A stretch of 64,000 nucleotides of DNA, from the NCBI RefSeq assembly GCF_003402535.2, contig NZ_AP025171.1, forward strand, positions 992,001 to 1,056,000, given 5' to 3'. The translations under genes were made by a program, and so were the position numbers. The notes under the pieces were generated by a model that was not told where the DNA came from, did not search any database, and saw only the letters and a list, made by a program, of their open reading frames with translations. This document shows, one piece after another, positions 8,534 to 21,564 of the stretch (position 1 is its first letter; each line of letters opens with the position of its first letter). The stretch comes from Cupriavidus sp. P-10. GTDB taxonomy: Bacteria; Pseudomonadota; Gammaproteobacteria; Burkholderiales; Burkholderiaceae.

Positions 8534-9472
8534 CTAATGCGCCGGCCCGATGCCGGCATCGAAGCGCGCGGCCAATCCCCGGTCGCGGAACGCCGCCACC
8601 ACGAAGTCGATGAACACGCGCGTCTTGGGCGGCAGCAGCGTCTTGTTCGGGTAGTAGAGCGAGATCGGCCCGTTGTCGGCATGCCATTCCGGAAGCAGCC
8701 GCACCAGCGCACCGCTTTCCAGCCATTGCGCCGCATGCGGCGTCGGCAGCAGCGCCACGCCGTAGCCGAGCATGGCCGCGTGCGCCATTGCCTCGGGATC
8801 GTCAAAGATCATGCGCGTGCGCTGCGTGACCGGCGCCTCTTCGCCTGACTCGCTGCGCAGCGTCCATGCGCGCAGCCTGCCGGTCGGGCCGGAGCGCCGC
8901 ACGATGCCGTCCATCGCGGCCAGCTCGCTGGGATGGCCCGGCATGGGCCTGCCTTCCATGTAGGACGGCGATGCCGCGGCCACGATGCAGGTCCGCGCCA
9001 GTTCGCGCGCGACCACGCCATCGGTCAGTTCGATCCCGCCGCCGATAGCCGCGTCAAAGCCGTCCTGGATCAGTTCCGCGGGGCGGTTGTCGAAATGCCA
9101 GTCCGGCACGATCGCCGGATAGCGCCGCAGGAATTCGCCCAGCATCGGCACCAGGTGTTCGCGGCCGAAGGCGAGCGCCATGCTGACCTTGAGCGTGCCC
9201 GCGGGTTTGCCGGCGTCTTGCGAGGCGCTGGCAAAGGCATCGCGCAAGGTCGAGAACGGATCCGAGACCTGCCGCAGGAACTGTTCGCCGCTGGCGGTCA
9301 GCGTCAGCTGGCGCGTGCTGCGCTGGAACAGCCGCAGGCCCAGGTGCGACTCCAGCCGCGCCACGTTCTTGCTGACCGCCGCCGGCGTCATGCCGAGCTG
9401 GCGCGCCGCTGCGGAAAAACTGCCGGCTTCGGCACTCCGGACAAAGGATTCGAGCAGATTGAGGGCCTCCAT
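8534..9472 (-). CDS. LysR-family transcriptional regulator
   Basis: A 312-residue LysR protein. The N-terminal helix-turn-helix covers about residues 3-62 (SFSAAARQLGMTPAAVSKNV then ARLESHLGLRLFQRSTRQLT), followed by the effector-binding domain. It is divergent from the adjacent SDR gene with about 110 bp between the starts, the classic arrangement in which a LysR protein controls its neighbour and itself. The effector is unknown. Confidence 0.92.
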   Translation of the reverse strand: MEALNLLESFVRSAEAGSFSAAARQLGMTPAAVSKNVARLESHLGLRLFQRSTRQLTLTASGEQFLRQVSDPFSTLRDAFASASQDAGKPAGTLKVSMALAFGREHLVPMLGEFLRRYPAIVPDWHFDNRPAELIQDGFDAAIGGGIELTDGVVARELARTCIVAAASPSYMEGRPMPGHPSELAAMDGIVRRSGPTGRLRAWTLRSESGEEAPVTQRTRMIFDDPEAMAHAAMLGYGVALLPTPHAAQWLESGALVRLLPEWHADNGPISLYYPNKTLLPPKTRVFIDFVVAAFRDRGLAARFDAGIGPAH

Positions 9473-9583
9473 GGCCTCAGCTTATACCAATGGTTGAAAA
9501 AGCTGATGCCGATTTATGGCTACCGACGGGGCAATCCACGCACGATACTGCTTTCACCAACCAACCATTTCCCGGAGCAATCC

Positions 9584-10324
9584 ATGGCCAACCTGACTGG
9601 AAAAACTGCATTCGTAACCGGCGGCGCCCGCGGCATCGGCGCGGCAATCGTGCGCCGGCTGGCGCGCGAGGGCGCCGCCGTCGCCTTCACCTACCAGAAC
9701 TCCGCAGCGGGTGCCAACGCGCTGGCCGCGGAAGTGGAAGCCGCCGGCGGCCGCGCGCTGGCGCTGCAGGCCAACGCCGCCGATGCCGCCGCGCTGACCC
9801 GCGCCATTGACGGCGCCGCGCGCCAGTTCGGCAAGCTCGACATCCTGGTCAACAATGCCGGCGTGCTGCGGCTGGGATCGGTCGAGACCCTGTCGCTGGA
9901 AGACTTCGACGAGACCCTGGCCGTCAACGTGCGCGCGGTGTTCGTCGCGGCAAAGGCCGCTCTGGCGCACATGGGCGAAGGCGGCCGCATCATCAACATC
10001 GGCAGCACCAATGCCGAACGCATGCCGTTCCCCGGCGGCAGCGCGTATGCGATGAGCAAGTCCGCGCTGCTGGGGCTGGTGCAAGGCATGGCGCGCGACC
10101 TGGGGCCGCGCGGCATCACCGTGAACAACATCCAGCCGGGACCGACCAATACCGACATGAACCCGGAAGCCGGGGAATTCGGCGCGGCGCTGCATGGCCT
10201 GATGGCACTGCAGCGGCACGCCACGCCGGACGAGATTGCCGGCATGGTGGCTTATGTCGCGGGTCCGGAAGCGGGCTTTGTGACCGGTGCCAGCCTGATG
10301 ATCGACGGCGGCTTCAGCGCCTGA
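9584..10324 (+). CDS. SDR-family NAD(P)-dependent oxidoreductase
   Basis: A 246-residue classical short-chain dehydrogenase. The cofactor motif TGGARGIG is at about residues 13-20, NNAG at about 89-92, the catalytic Ser in INIGSTNAE and the YxxxK pair in SAYAMSKSALL; the C-terminus is VTGASLMIDGG. The similarity is to FabG-like 3-ketoacyl reductases, but this genomic setting (single gene, divergent LysR) suggests a detoxifying or catabolic reductase. Start chosen at ATG 9584 behind CGGAG. Confidence 0.9.
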   Translation: MANLTGKTAFVTGGARGIGAAIVRRLAREGAAVAFTYQNSAAGANALAAEVEAAGGRALALQANAADAAALTRAIDGAARQFGKLDILVNNAGVLRLGSVETLSLEDFDETLAVNVRAVFVAAKAALAHMGEGGRIINIGSTNAERMPFPGGSAYAMSKSALLGLVQGMARDLGPRGITVNNIQPGPTNTDMNPEAGEFGAALHGLMALQRHATPDEIAGMVAYVAGPEAGFVTGASLMIDGGFSA

Positions 10325-10327
10325 GCG

Positions 10328-10435
10328 ATGGCGGTGTGGGCGCCGGGCCATCCTCCCGTGACCACGCTGATGCTGGTCAAGCCGGATGGTATCGAGCCGC
10401 TGCCCGCCGGCCCGGCCGCCACGCCGAACAAGTAA
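10328..10435 (+). CDS. Possible 35-residue ORF of unknown function
   Basis: An ATG three bases after the SDR stop opens a short frame (MAVWAPGHPPVTTLMLVKPD and on to TPNK). There is no clear ribosome site and the residue mix (Pro, Ala, Gly) is what GC-rich noncoding DNA also gives. It may be translated by coupling or may be the tail of a lost gene. Weak evidence. Confidence 0.2.
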   Translation: MAVWAPGHPPVTTLMLVKPDGIEPLPAGPAATPNK

Positions 10436-10480
10436 GCCTTACGCTGCCCCGCCAGCACGCCGGCCCGGCGCCGGCGTGCC

Positions 10481-11176
10481 TCAGTCTTCCGCCGCCTTGC
10501 GCATCGCCGCGCTGACCTCGCCGTAAAAGCCCCGCAGCTTTTCCAGTTCCAGGTCTACCGGCTGCAGCGCCGGCCACAGCAGCGCCACCATGTCGCGGGC
10601 GGTCTTCTCGATATCGACCTCGCGCTGCCGCGCGATCGCATCCCACAGGATGTGCTCCATCGGCCCCAGGATGGCCGAGCGCAGCAGGCTCAGCGGCAGG
10701 TCGCCCCGGATCTCGCCATTGGTGCGCGCCCGCGCCAGCAGGTCCATCAGCGGCGCCGTGTAGCGGCGCTGCAGCGGCAGGAACATCTCGCCCAGCCCCG
10801 GCCCCTTGGCCCGGCCTTCCGACAGCACCAGCGCACACAGCCCGGTCCCCTGGATCAGGAACAGGCGCAGGTGCGTCTTCACGTAGAACTCAAGCTGCAC
10901 CTTGGTGGGCTGGCCATGCGGCATGCCCTGTTCCAGCGTGCTGATGATCTCGTCGTACCAGTCCTCGATCACGCGCACGCACAGTTCGCGCTTGCCGTGG
11001 AAATAGGTAAAGACCGTCCCCTCGGAGACGCCCAGGCGCTGGGCGATCTCGGTGGTGGTGGCGCGCTCGTAGCCAAGCTCGGCGAACACGTCGCGGCTTA
11101 CGCGCAGGATGTCGCGGATGCGCTGCTCGGCCTTGGCTCCGGCGGGTACGCGGCGCCGGGAACTGGTGTCTTCCAT
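10481..11176 (-). CDS. liuQ: TetR-family regulator of the leucine/isovalerate cluster (LiuQ-like)
   Basis: A 231-residue TetR/AcrR protein; the DNA-binding part is about residues 15-65 (ERATTTEIAQRLGVSEGTVF then TYFHGKRELC). It is divergent from the acyl-CoA ligase that opens the liu operon. In betaproteobacteria a TetR-type protein named LiuQ is proposed by comparative genomics to control branched-chain amino acid breakdown in place of MerR-type LiuR, and the position here fits. Two copies of a TTGAGT-N4-CTCA(A) palindrome lie in the intergenic region. The family name LiuQ is inferred from context, not from alignment. Confidence 0.8.
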   Translation of the reverse strand: MEDTSSRRRVPAGAKAEQRIRDILRVSRDVFAELGYERATTTEIAQRLGVSEGTVFTYFHGKRELCVRVIEDWYDEIISTLEQGMPHGQPTKVQLEFYVKTHLRLFLIQGTGLCALVLSEGRAKGPGLGEMFLPLQRRYTAPLMDLLARARTNGEIRGDLPLSLLRSAILGPMEHILWDAIARQREVDIEKTARDMVALLWPALQPVDLELEKLRGFYGEVSAAMRKAAED

Positions 11177-11237
11177 GCTGTCGGGGGTGTGGACGTCTCT
11201 CTCGTGGCGAGGATTATAGTGCGCCGTTAGTGAAAAC

Positions 11238-11252
11238 TTGAGTAAAGCTCAA
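11238..11252. promoter_or_regulatory. Palindrome TTGAGTAAAGCTCAA, candidate TetR/LiuQ operator 1
   Basis: Perfect 5-bp arms TTGAG/CTCAA, 62 bp upstream of the TetR start codon. It shares the pattern TTGAGT-N4-CTCA with a second copy at 11406-11420 near the ligase gene, in the same divergent region. Confidence 0.5.
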
Positions 11253-11405
11253 AATTATTATTGCGTTCTGCCTGCCGAGCGTGTACTTTTCACTCGTCGG
11301 CGCCACAGGCTGCGCCGGCGGGCGGGGAGCAGATGCGGCGGATTTAAGGGATTTCCCTGATGCAATTGCCCGCCAGCCCATCTAAGACAATGAACACGGC
11401 ATGAA

Positions 11406-11420
11406 TTGAGTGATACTCAC
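11406..11420. promoter_or_regulatory. Palindrome TTGAGTGATACTCAC, candidate TetR/LiuQ operator 2
   Basis: The core TGAGT-GAT-ACTCA is a perfect palindrome. It lies about 45 bp upstream of the ligase start, where a repressor would block the promoter or early transcription. It matches operator 1 in 9 of the 10 outer positions. Confidence 0.5.
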
Positions 11421-11464
11421 AAAACGCCGGGCGCACGGAACGCCACCGAGCTTTGGAGACCAGT

Positions 11465-13189
<1,725 letters not shown>

Positions 13190-13234
13190 ACGCGCCGCCC
13201 CCAGTACGACATTGATTACCAAGACGACACTGCC

Positions 13235-14416
13235 ATGACTACCTTGCCCGGCCTGAAATTCGACCTCGGCGAAGACATCGAGATGCTGCGCGATTCCGTG
13301 CGTACGTGGGCCCAGGCCGAACTGGCCCCGCGCGCGGGCGAGATCGACCGCACCGACCAGTTCCCGATGGACGCCTGGAAGAAGATGGGCGACCTCGGCG
13401 TGCTCGGCATCACCGTGGCCGAGGAATACGGCGGCGCCAATATGGGCTACCTGGCGCACATGATCGCGATGGAAGAGATCAGCCGCGCGTCGGCGTCGGT
13501 CGGCCTGTCGTACGGCGCGCATTCCAACCTGTGCGTGAACCAGATCCACCGCAACGGCACGCCGGCGCAGAAGGCCAAATACCTGCCCAAGCTGGTGTCG
13601 GGCGAATGGATCGGCGCGCTGGCGATGAGCGAGCCCAACGCCGGCTCCGACGTGGTCAGCATGAAGCTGCGCGCGGAATTCAAGGGCGACCGCTACGTGC
13701 TCAACGGCACCAAGATGTGGATCACCAACGGCCCGGACTGCGACGTGCTGGTGGTGTACGCCAAGACCGAGCCCGAGCTGGGCGCGCGCGGCATGACCGC
13801 ATTTATCGTCGAGAAGGGCATGAAGGGCTTCTCGGTGGCGCAGAAGCTAGACAAGCTGGGCATGCGCGGCTCGCACACCGGCGAGCTGGTGTTCGAGGAC
13901 GTGGAAGTGCCGGCGGAAAACATCCTTGGTGCCGAGAACAGTGGCGCCAGGGTGCTGATGAGCGGGCTGGACTACGAGCGCGCGGTGCTGTCGGGCGGCC
14001 CGGTCGGCATCATGCAGGCGTGCATGGACGTGGTTACGCCGTATATCCATGACCGCAAGCAGTTCGGCCAGAGCATCGGCGAGTTCCAGCTGATCCAGGG
14101 CAAGGTGGCGGACATGTACACCACGCTGCAGGCGGCGCGCAGCTACCTGTACACGGTCGGCAAGAACCTGGACGCGCTCGGCAGCGGCCACGTGCGCCAG
14201 GTGCGCAAGGACTGCGCCGCGGTGATCCTGTACACGGCGGAAAAGGCCACCTGGATGGCGGGCGAGACCGTGCAGATCCTGGGCGGCAACGGCTATATCA
14301 ACGAATACCCGGCCGGGCGCCTGTGGCGCGATGCCAAGCTGTACGAGATCGGCGCCGGCACGTCGGAGATCCGCCGCATGCTGATCGGCCGCGAGCTGTT
14401 CGCGGAAACGATGTAA
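13235..14416 (+). CDS. liuA: Isovaleryl-CoA dehydrogenase
   Basis: A 393-residue FAD-dependent acyl-CoA dehydrogenase that oxidises isovaleryl-CoA to 3-methylcrotonyl-CoA, passing electrons to ETF. Signature stretches are [38 protein letters not shown] and the C-terminal [20 protein letters not shown]. The candidate catalytic Glu is in [15 protein letters not shown], the position used by isovaleryl-CoA dehydrogenases. Length and order (before methylcrotonyl-CoA carboxylase genes) fit the leucine pathway. Confidence 0.93.
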   Translation: MTTLPGLKFDLGEDIEMLRDSVRTWAQAELAPRAGEIDRTDQFPMDAWKKMGDLGVLGITVAEEYGGANMGYLAHMIAMEEISRASASVGLSYGAHSNLCVNQIHRNGTPAQKAKYLPKLVSGEWIGALAMSEPNAGSDVVSMKLRAEFKGDRYVLNGTKMWITNGPDCDVLVVYAKTEPELGARGMTAFIVEKGMKGFSVAQKLDKLGMRGSHTGELVFEDVEVPAENILGAENSGARVLMSGLDYERAVLSGGPVGIMQACMDVVTPYIHDRKQFGQSIGEFQLIQGKVADMYTTLQAARSYLYTVGKNLDALGSGHVRQVRKDCAAVILYTAEKATWMAGETVQILGGNGYINEYPAGRLWRDAKLYEIGAGTSEIRRMLIGRELFAETM

Positions 14417-14468
14417 GCACCCCACGCGATGGCTGCACCCTACAACGAACTGACTGGCCGAGGCTGAT

Positions 14469-16076
<1,608 letters not shown>

Positions 16077-16155
16077 TTCGGCATGTAATCCTGCCCTCCA
16101 GGTATCCCAGAATCGTTGTCAAGAACGCTCCCCGCGAGGAGCGAAAGGCGAAGTC

Positions 16156-18171
<2,016 letters not shown>

Positions 18172-18191
18172 AACACTGACGGAGACGACAC

Positions 18192-19061
18192 ATGCATGCG
18201 GACAAGGTCAAGGTCGTTGAAGTCGGCCCGCGCGATGGCTTGCAGAATGAGAAGAGCCTGATCCCCACCGAGACCAAGGTGGCGTTGATCGACCAACTCA
18301 CCGACGCGGGCTTCCCCAATATCGAAGTGGCATCGTTCGTCTCGCCGAAGTGGGTGCCGCAGATGGCCGACGGTGCGCAGGTCATGGCTGCGATCAGGCG
18401 GCGGCCCGGCACCATCTACTCTGCGCTGACGCCGAACATGAAGGGCCTGGAAGGCGCGCTTGCGGCGGGCGCCGACGAGGTCGTGATTTTCGGCGCGGCC
18501 AGCGAGGCGTTCTCGCAGAAGAACATCAACTGCTCGATCGCCGAGTCGATGGCGCGCTTCGAGCCCGTTGCCGCGGCCGCCAAGGCGAAGGGCGTGCGGC
18601 TTCGCGCCAGCGTGTCGTGCGCGCTGGGCTGCCCTTACCAGGGCGAGGTGCCGATCGATGCCGTGGTCGACGTGGTGAGGCGCATGCGCGAACTGGGCTG
18701 CGACGAGATCGATATCGCAGACACCATCGGCGTTGGCACGCCAGACAAGGTAAAGGCCGTGATGCGTGCCGCGGCCACGGAATTCCCGCTGGCGCAGCTT
18801 TCCGGGCATTTCCACGACACGTATGGGCATGCGCTGGCCAATGTCGAGGCGAGCCTGGAAGCCGGCATCCGCATCTTCCATGCTTCGGTCGCCGGGCTTG
18901 GTGGGTGCCCGTATGCGAAGGGCGCGACCGGTAACGTGGCGACGGAGGCATTGCTGCAGCGCCTGGCGAGCCTGGGGATGGAGACCGGGGTTGATCTGGA
19001 CAAGGTTATTGCGGCTGCCGGACTGATCTCCAGGGCCATCGGCAAGCCGGTACTGCAATAG
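18192..19061 (+). CDS. liuE: Hydroxymethylglutaryl-CoA lyase
   Basis: A 289-residue HMGL-like TIM barrel that splits 3-hydroxy-3-methylglutaryl-CoA into acetoacetate and acetyl-CoA, the last step of leucine breakdown. It shows the entry motif VGPRDGLQNEKSLIPTE, the metal-binding HFHDTYGHALANV, and the family signature Cys loop SVAGLGGCPYAKGATGNVAT. It is last in the liu operon, 20 bp after liuD. The acetoacetate product would be handled elsewhere since no CoA transferase is present. Confidence 0.95.
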   Translation: MHADKVKVVEVGPRDGLQNEKSLIPTETKVALIDQLTDAGFPNIEVASFVSPKWVPQMADGAQVMAAIRRRPGTIYSALTPNMKGLEGALAAGADEVVIFGAASEAFSQKNINCSIAESMARFEPVAAAAKAKGVRLRASVSCALGCPYQGEVPIDAVVDVVRRMRELGCDEIDIADTIGVGTPDKVKAVMRAAATEFPLAQLSGHFHDTYGHALANVEASLEAGIRIFHASVAGLGGCPYAKGATGNVATEALLQRLASLGMETGVDLDKVIAAAGLISRAIGKPVLQ

Positions 19062-19085
19062 TCCGAGCGCGGAGGTTGCGCCCTT

Positions 19086-19101
19086 CTCCCGCGTGCGGGA
19101 G
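19086..19101. repeat. Short GC-rich hairpin repeat after liuE
   Basis: CTCCCGC-GT-GCGGGAG, perfect 7-bp arms, within a C-rich/G-rich stretch. It resembles the longer palindrome at 54564-54599, so it may be a member of a dispersed intergenic palindrome family; it may also help end the liu transcript. Confidence 0.45.
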
Positions 19102-19167
19102 GGGGGAGACCACATGTGCAATTCCAGCGTTGGAACGTACCGTCCTGCGTCGCTTTCGCAACCCACC

Positions 19168-19184
19168 TGTCTCATATTGAGACA
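19168..19184. promoter_or_regulatory. Perfect palindrome TGTCTCATATTGAGACA, candidate activator-binding site
   Basis: Arms of 7 bp (TGTCTCA/TGAGACA) around TAT, about 225 bp upstream of the AcoR-type regulator, with an extra TGAGACA half site at 19200-19206. Related sites (14 of 17 matches for the better one) occur upstream of the sigma-54 promoter at 21490, which points to this regulator as the binding protein and to autoregulation (inference). Confidence 0.55.
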
Positions 19185-19406
19185 CCGCCCGCATTATCCT
19201 GAGACAGCCTCGCCAAACCTGCCACACAACGCTTGAATTCGCCCGGGGGCTCTCTTAAAGTACCTTTCCAGTTCGCGCCGCCCCAACTACAGCACAGGCA
19301 GCGCACATAGATGACCTGGCCGCAACGACGGCCGGGCGTGCCACCGGCATCGGCGCAATTAGCCCTCATACGGCAGCGCGCGACACCGACCACTGGAGAC
19401 AAGGTA

Positions 19407-21296
19407 ATGCCACCCGCACCGACAAGCCTGCTGTGCGATGCCAACGTTGCACGGCGGGAGTTCCTCGACGGAAAGGACGTGCCCGCCGGCGTCGTGTCCG
19501 ACCTGATCGTGCGTTCGTGGCAACGTGCCGCGCGCGCGGGCGTGCGTCCCGAGCAGCGCATGCTGTTTTCGGATGTCATCACGCATAGCGAAGTCCGGCG
19601 CAGCGAAGAAGAGAACCGCACGCTGATCGAACTGGCCGGCGCCGACATGGAGGTGCTGGCCGGCGCCTTTCCGTCGCAGCAGTGGATCGTGCTGTGCACC
19701 AATGCCGAAGGCATGATCGTGTCATCCCACGGGCGCCTGGGCGCGGGGCCGGGCGGGCCGTCGCCGCTGCAGCATGGCCGGCGCATCTGCGAGACCGGCA
19801 TCGGCACCAACGCGCCCGGCTGCCTGCTGGCTGAGGGCGGCAGCGCCGTCGAGATTCGCCGCGGCGAGCATTTCCTGCATGAACTGGTCGACGTGGTCTG
19901 TGCCGCCGCGCCGATCTACGATTGCCACGACCGCCTGATCGGCGTGCTCGATATCACTGGCTTCGGCGTCGACTTGCCGGCCTACGCGGTCAGCCACGTG
20001 CGCGCGGCGGCCACGTCGATCGGCAACCGCACCTTTGAGCGGCTGCCTGGCTGCTGCATCGTGCGCCTGCACCACGACCGGCGCATGCTGCATACACCGG
20101 CGGAAGGCATCGTCGCGGTCTCCGCCGACGGCGTGATCGTGGCGGCAAACCATACCGCGCGCGACATGCTGCGGCTCGGCAACGCCGAGATCGGCGCGAT
20201 CGATATCGGCAGCGTCTTTGCCGAAGGCATGTATGGCCCGGGAGGCGCGGTGCAAAGCGTCGTGCGCACGGTCGCCGGCGGGCGCCTGCATGTGTCGGCA
20301 AGTGAAACCCAGCGTGCGCGTTCCCCCGGCGCCGCGCCGCGCGCCGACGACACCGGTCCGCTGGCTGGCCACCTGATTGCCGATGCCACGCTGGCGCGCG
20401 CCTTCGACAAGGCCAGCATGGCGGTCGGCGCGCAGGTGCCGGTGATCCTGCTGGGAGAGACCGGCACCGGCAAGACCATGCTGGCGCGCGCGCTGCACGA
20501 GGCCAGCCGGCCGGCCGGCAGCTTTGTCTCGATCAACTGCTCGGCCATTCCCGAAGGGCTGGCCGAAGCCGAGCTGTTCGGCTATGCCGACGGCGCCTTT
20601 ACCGGCAGCCGCCGTGGCGGCAGCGCGGGCAAGATCGAGCAGGCCAACCATGGCACGCTGTTCCTGGACGAGATCGGCGACATGCCGCTGGCATTGCAGA
20701 CGCGGCTGCTGAGCGTGCTGCAGGAGCGCTGCGTAACACGTGTGGGCGCGACCAAGGCGATCCCTGTCGACCTGTCGGTGATCTGCGCCACGCACCGCAG
20801 CCTGCCGGAACTGGTGCGGCAGGGCGCCTTCCGCGAAGACCTGTATTTCCGCATCAACGGCATGTCGGTGCGCGTTCCAGCGCTGCGCGACCGCACCGAC
20901 CTGCCCGAGCTGATCGCGGCGATGCTGCAGACGCTGGCGCGCGGCCGGCGCAAGGCGCTCGACGCCGACGTGATGGCGCTGCTGATGTCGCATCCCTGGC
21001 CGGGCAACGTGCGCGAGCTGCACCAGGTGCTGCGCACCGCGGTGGCGCTGTCTGGCCTCAGCGAGGCAATCCGGCGCGAGCATCTCGACGAAAGCTGGCT
21101 GGATGCGGCAACACGCGCGACGGTGGCGGACCTGCTGCCCACGGCAGGCCAGCCGATGCTGCTGGCGCAGGCGCAGGACGCGCTGATCCAGCGCACCCTC
21201 GACGAACTCAGCGGCAACCGCTCCGAAGCCGCGCGCGCACTCGGCATCTCGCGCGCGACGCTGTACCGCAAGATGGCGCGCGCCAAGATCCGCTAG
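19407..21296 (+). CDS. AcoR-type sigma-54-dependent activator of the alcohol-oxidation operon
   Basis: A 629-residue enhancer-binding protein. N-terminal GAF-like sensor part (about 60-200, with GRRICETGIGTNAPGC), a PAS-like linker (about 220-300), an AAA+ domain with Walker A GETGTGKT (about 350-357), the sigma-54 contact loop GAFTGS (396-401), Walker B LFLDEIGD (about 418-425), and a Fis-type helix-turn-helix at the C-terminus (NRSEAARALGISRATLYRKM). The contact loop ends in Ser instead of the usual Ala. The layout matches AcoR-type regulators that sense alcohols, acetoin or aldehydes. It lies directly upstream of the ALDH/PQQ-ADH operon, which has a -24/-12 promoter. Start at 19407 follows GGAG. 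Confidence 0.92.
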   Translation: MPPAPTSLLCDANVARREFLDGKDVPAGVVSDLIVRSWQRAARAGVRPEQRMLFSDVITHSEVRRSEEENRTLIELAGADMEVLAGAFPSQQWIVLCTNAEGMIVSSHGRLGAGPGGPSPLQHGRRICETGIGTNAPGCLLAEGGSAVEIRRGEHFLHELVDVVCAAAPIYDCHDRLIGVLDITGFGVDLPAYAVSHVRAAATSIGNRTFERLPGCCIVRLHHDRRMLHTPAEGIVAVSADGVIVAANHTARDMLRLGNAEIGAIDIGSVFAEGMYGPGGAVQSVVRTVAGGRLHVSASETQRARSPGAAPRADDTGPLAGHLIADATLARAFDKASMAVGAQVPVILLGETGTGKTMLARALHEASRPAGSFVSINCSAIPEGLAEAELFGYADGAFTGSRRGGSAGKIEQANHGTLFLDEIGDMPLALQTRLLSVLQERCVTRVGATKAIPVDLSVICATHRSLPELVRQGAFREDLYFRINGMSVRVPALRDRTDLPELIAAMLQTLARGRRKALDADVMALLMSHPWPGNVRELHQVLRTAVALSGLSEAIRREHLDESWLDAATRATVADLLPTAGQPMLLAQAQDALIQRTLDELSGNRSEAARALGISRATLYRKMARAKIR

Positions 21297-21327
21297 AACG
21301 GTTCTCCCACCTCCCATCCCTCCATCG

Positions 21328-21365
21328 AACCCCCGCTCGCCACGCCGTGGCAGCGGGGGTTTTTT
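21328..21365 (+). terminator. Rho-independent terminator after the activator gene
   Basis: Stem AACCCCCGCT/AGCGGGGGTT with a loop that itself can pair (GCCACGCCGTGGC), followed by TTTT. It insulates the regulator gene from the operon promoter downstream. Confidence 0.9.
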
Positions 21366-21375
21366 ATTGACCGCC

Positions 21376-21414
21376 TGTCTTGGCTGTATCGAGACATTGG
21401 CTCAGATTGCGACA
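21376..21414 (+). promoter_or_regulatory. Two candidate upstream activator sites for the sigma-54 promoter
   Basis: Site 2 (21398-21414, TGGCTCAGATTGCGACA) matches the perfect palindrome at 19168 in 14 of 17 positions. Site 1 is a TGTCT/AGACA pair spanning 21376-21396 whose right half (GAGACA) matches exactly. Their centres are about 20 bp (two helical turns) apart and lie about 85-105 bp upstream of the -24 element, the usual place for enhancer-binding proteins. Confidence 0.55.
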
Positions 21415-21489
21415 TCCCAGGCAGCCTCGCGACGACGTTGCAGGCGAAAACTGGCGCAAAAACACGCACCTGTGCGCGATTTGGGCGGC

Positions 21490-21505
21490 GGGCACGGCGC
21501 TTGCG
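21490..21505 (+). promoter_or_regulatory. Sigma-54 (-24/-12) promoter
   Basis: GGGCACGGCGCTTGCG: the GG at 21491-21492 and GC at 21503-21504 are separated by the required 10 bp, and GGCACG-N4-TTGC matches the consensus at nearly every position. Transcription would begin about 12 bp downstream, leaving a leader of about 50 nt before the aldehyde dehydrogenase start. Confidence 0.8.
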
Positions 21506-21564
21506 TTGCAGGGCATCGCATACCAACAGGGTTCGACCCAAGGATCAACATGAGGAGACAGGCG

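Larger units (their letters stand above)
19062..19406. other. Intergenic region before the sigma-54 activator gene
   Basis: About 345 bp with no gene. It holds a hairpin repeat (19086-19101) just past liuE, a perfect palindrome (19168-19184) and a half copy (19200-19206), and a GGAG ribosome site at 19395. It is the presumed promoter region of the regulator gene. Confidence 0.6.
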
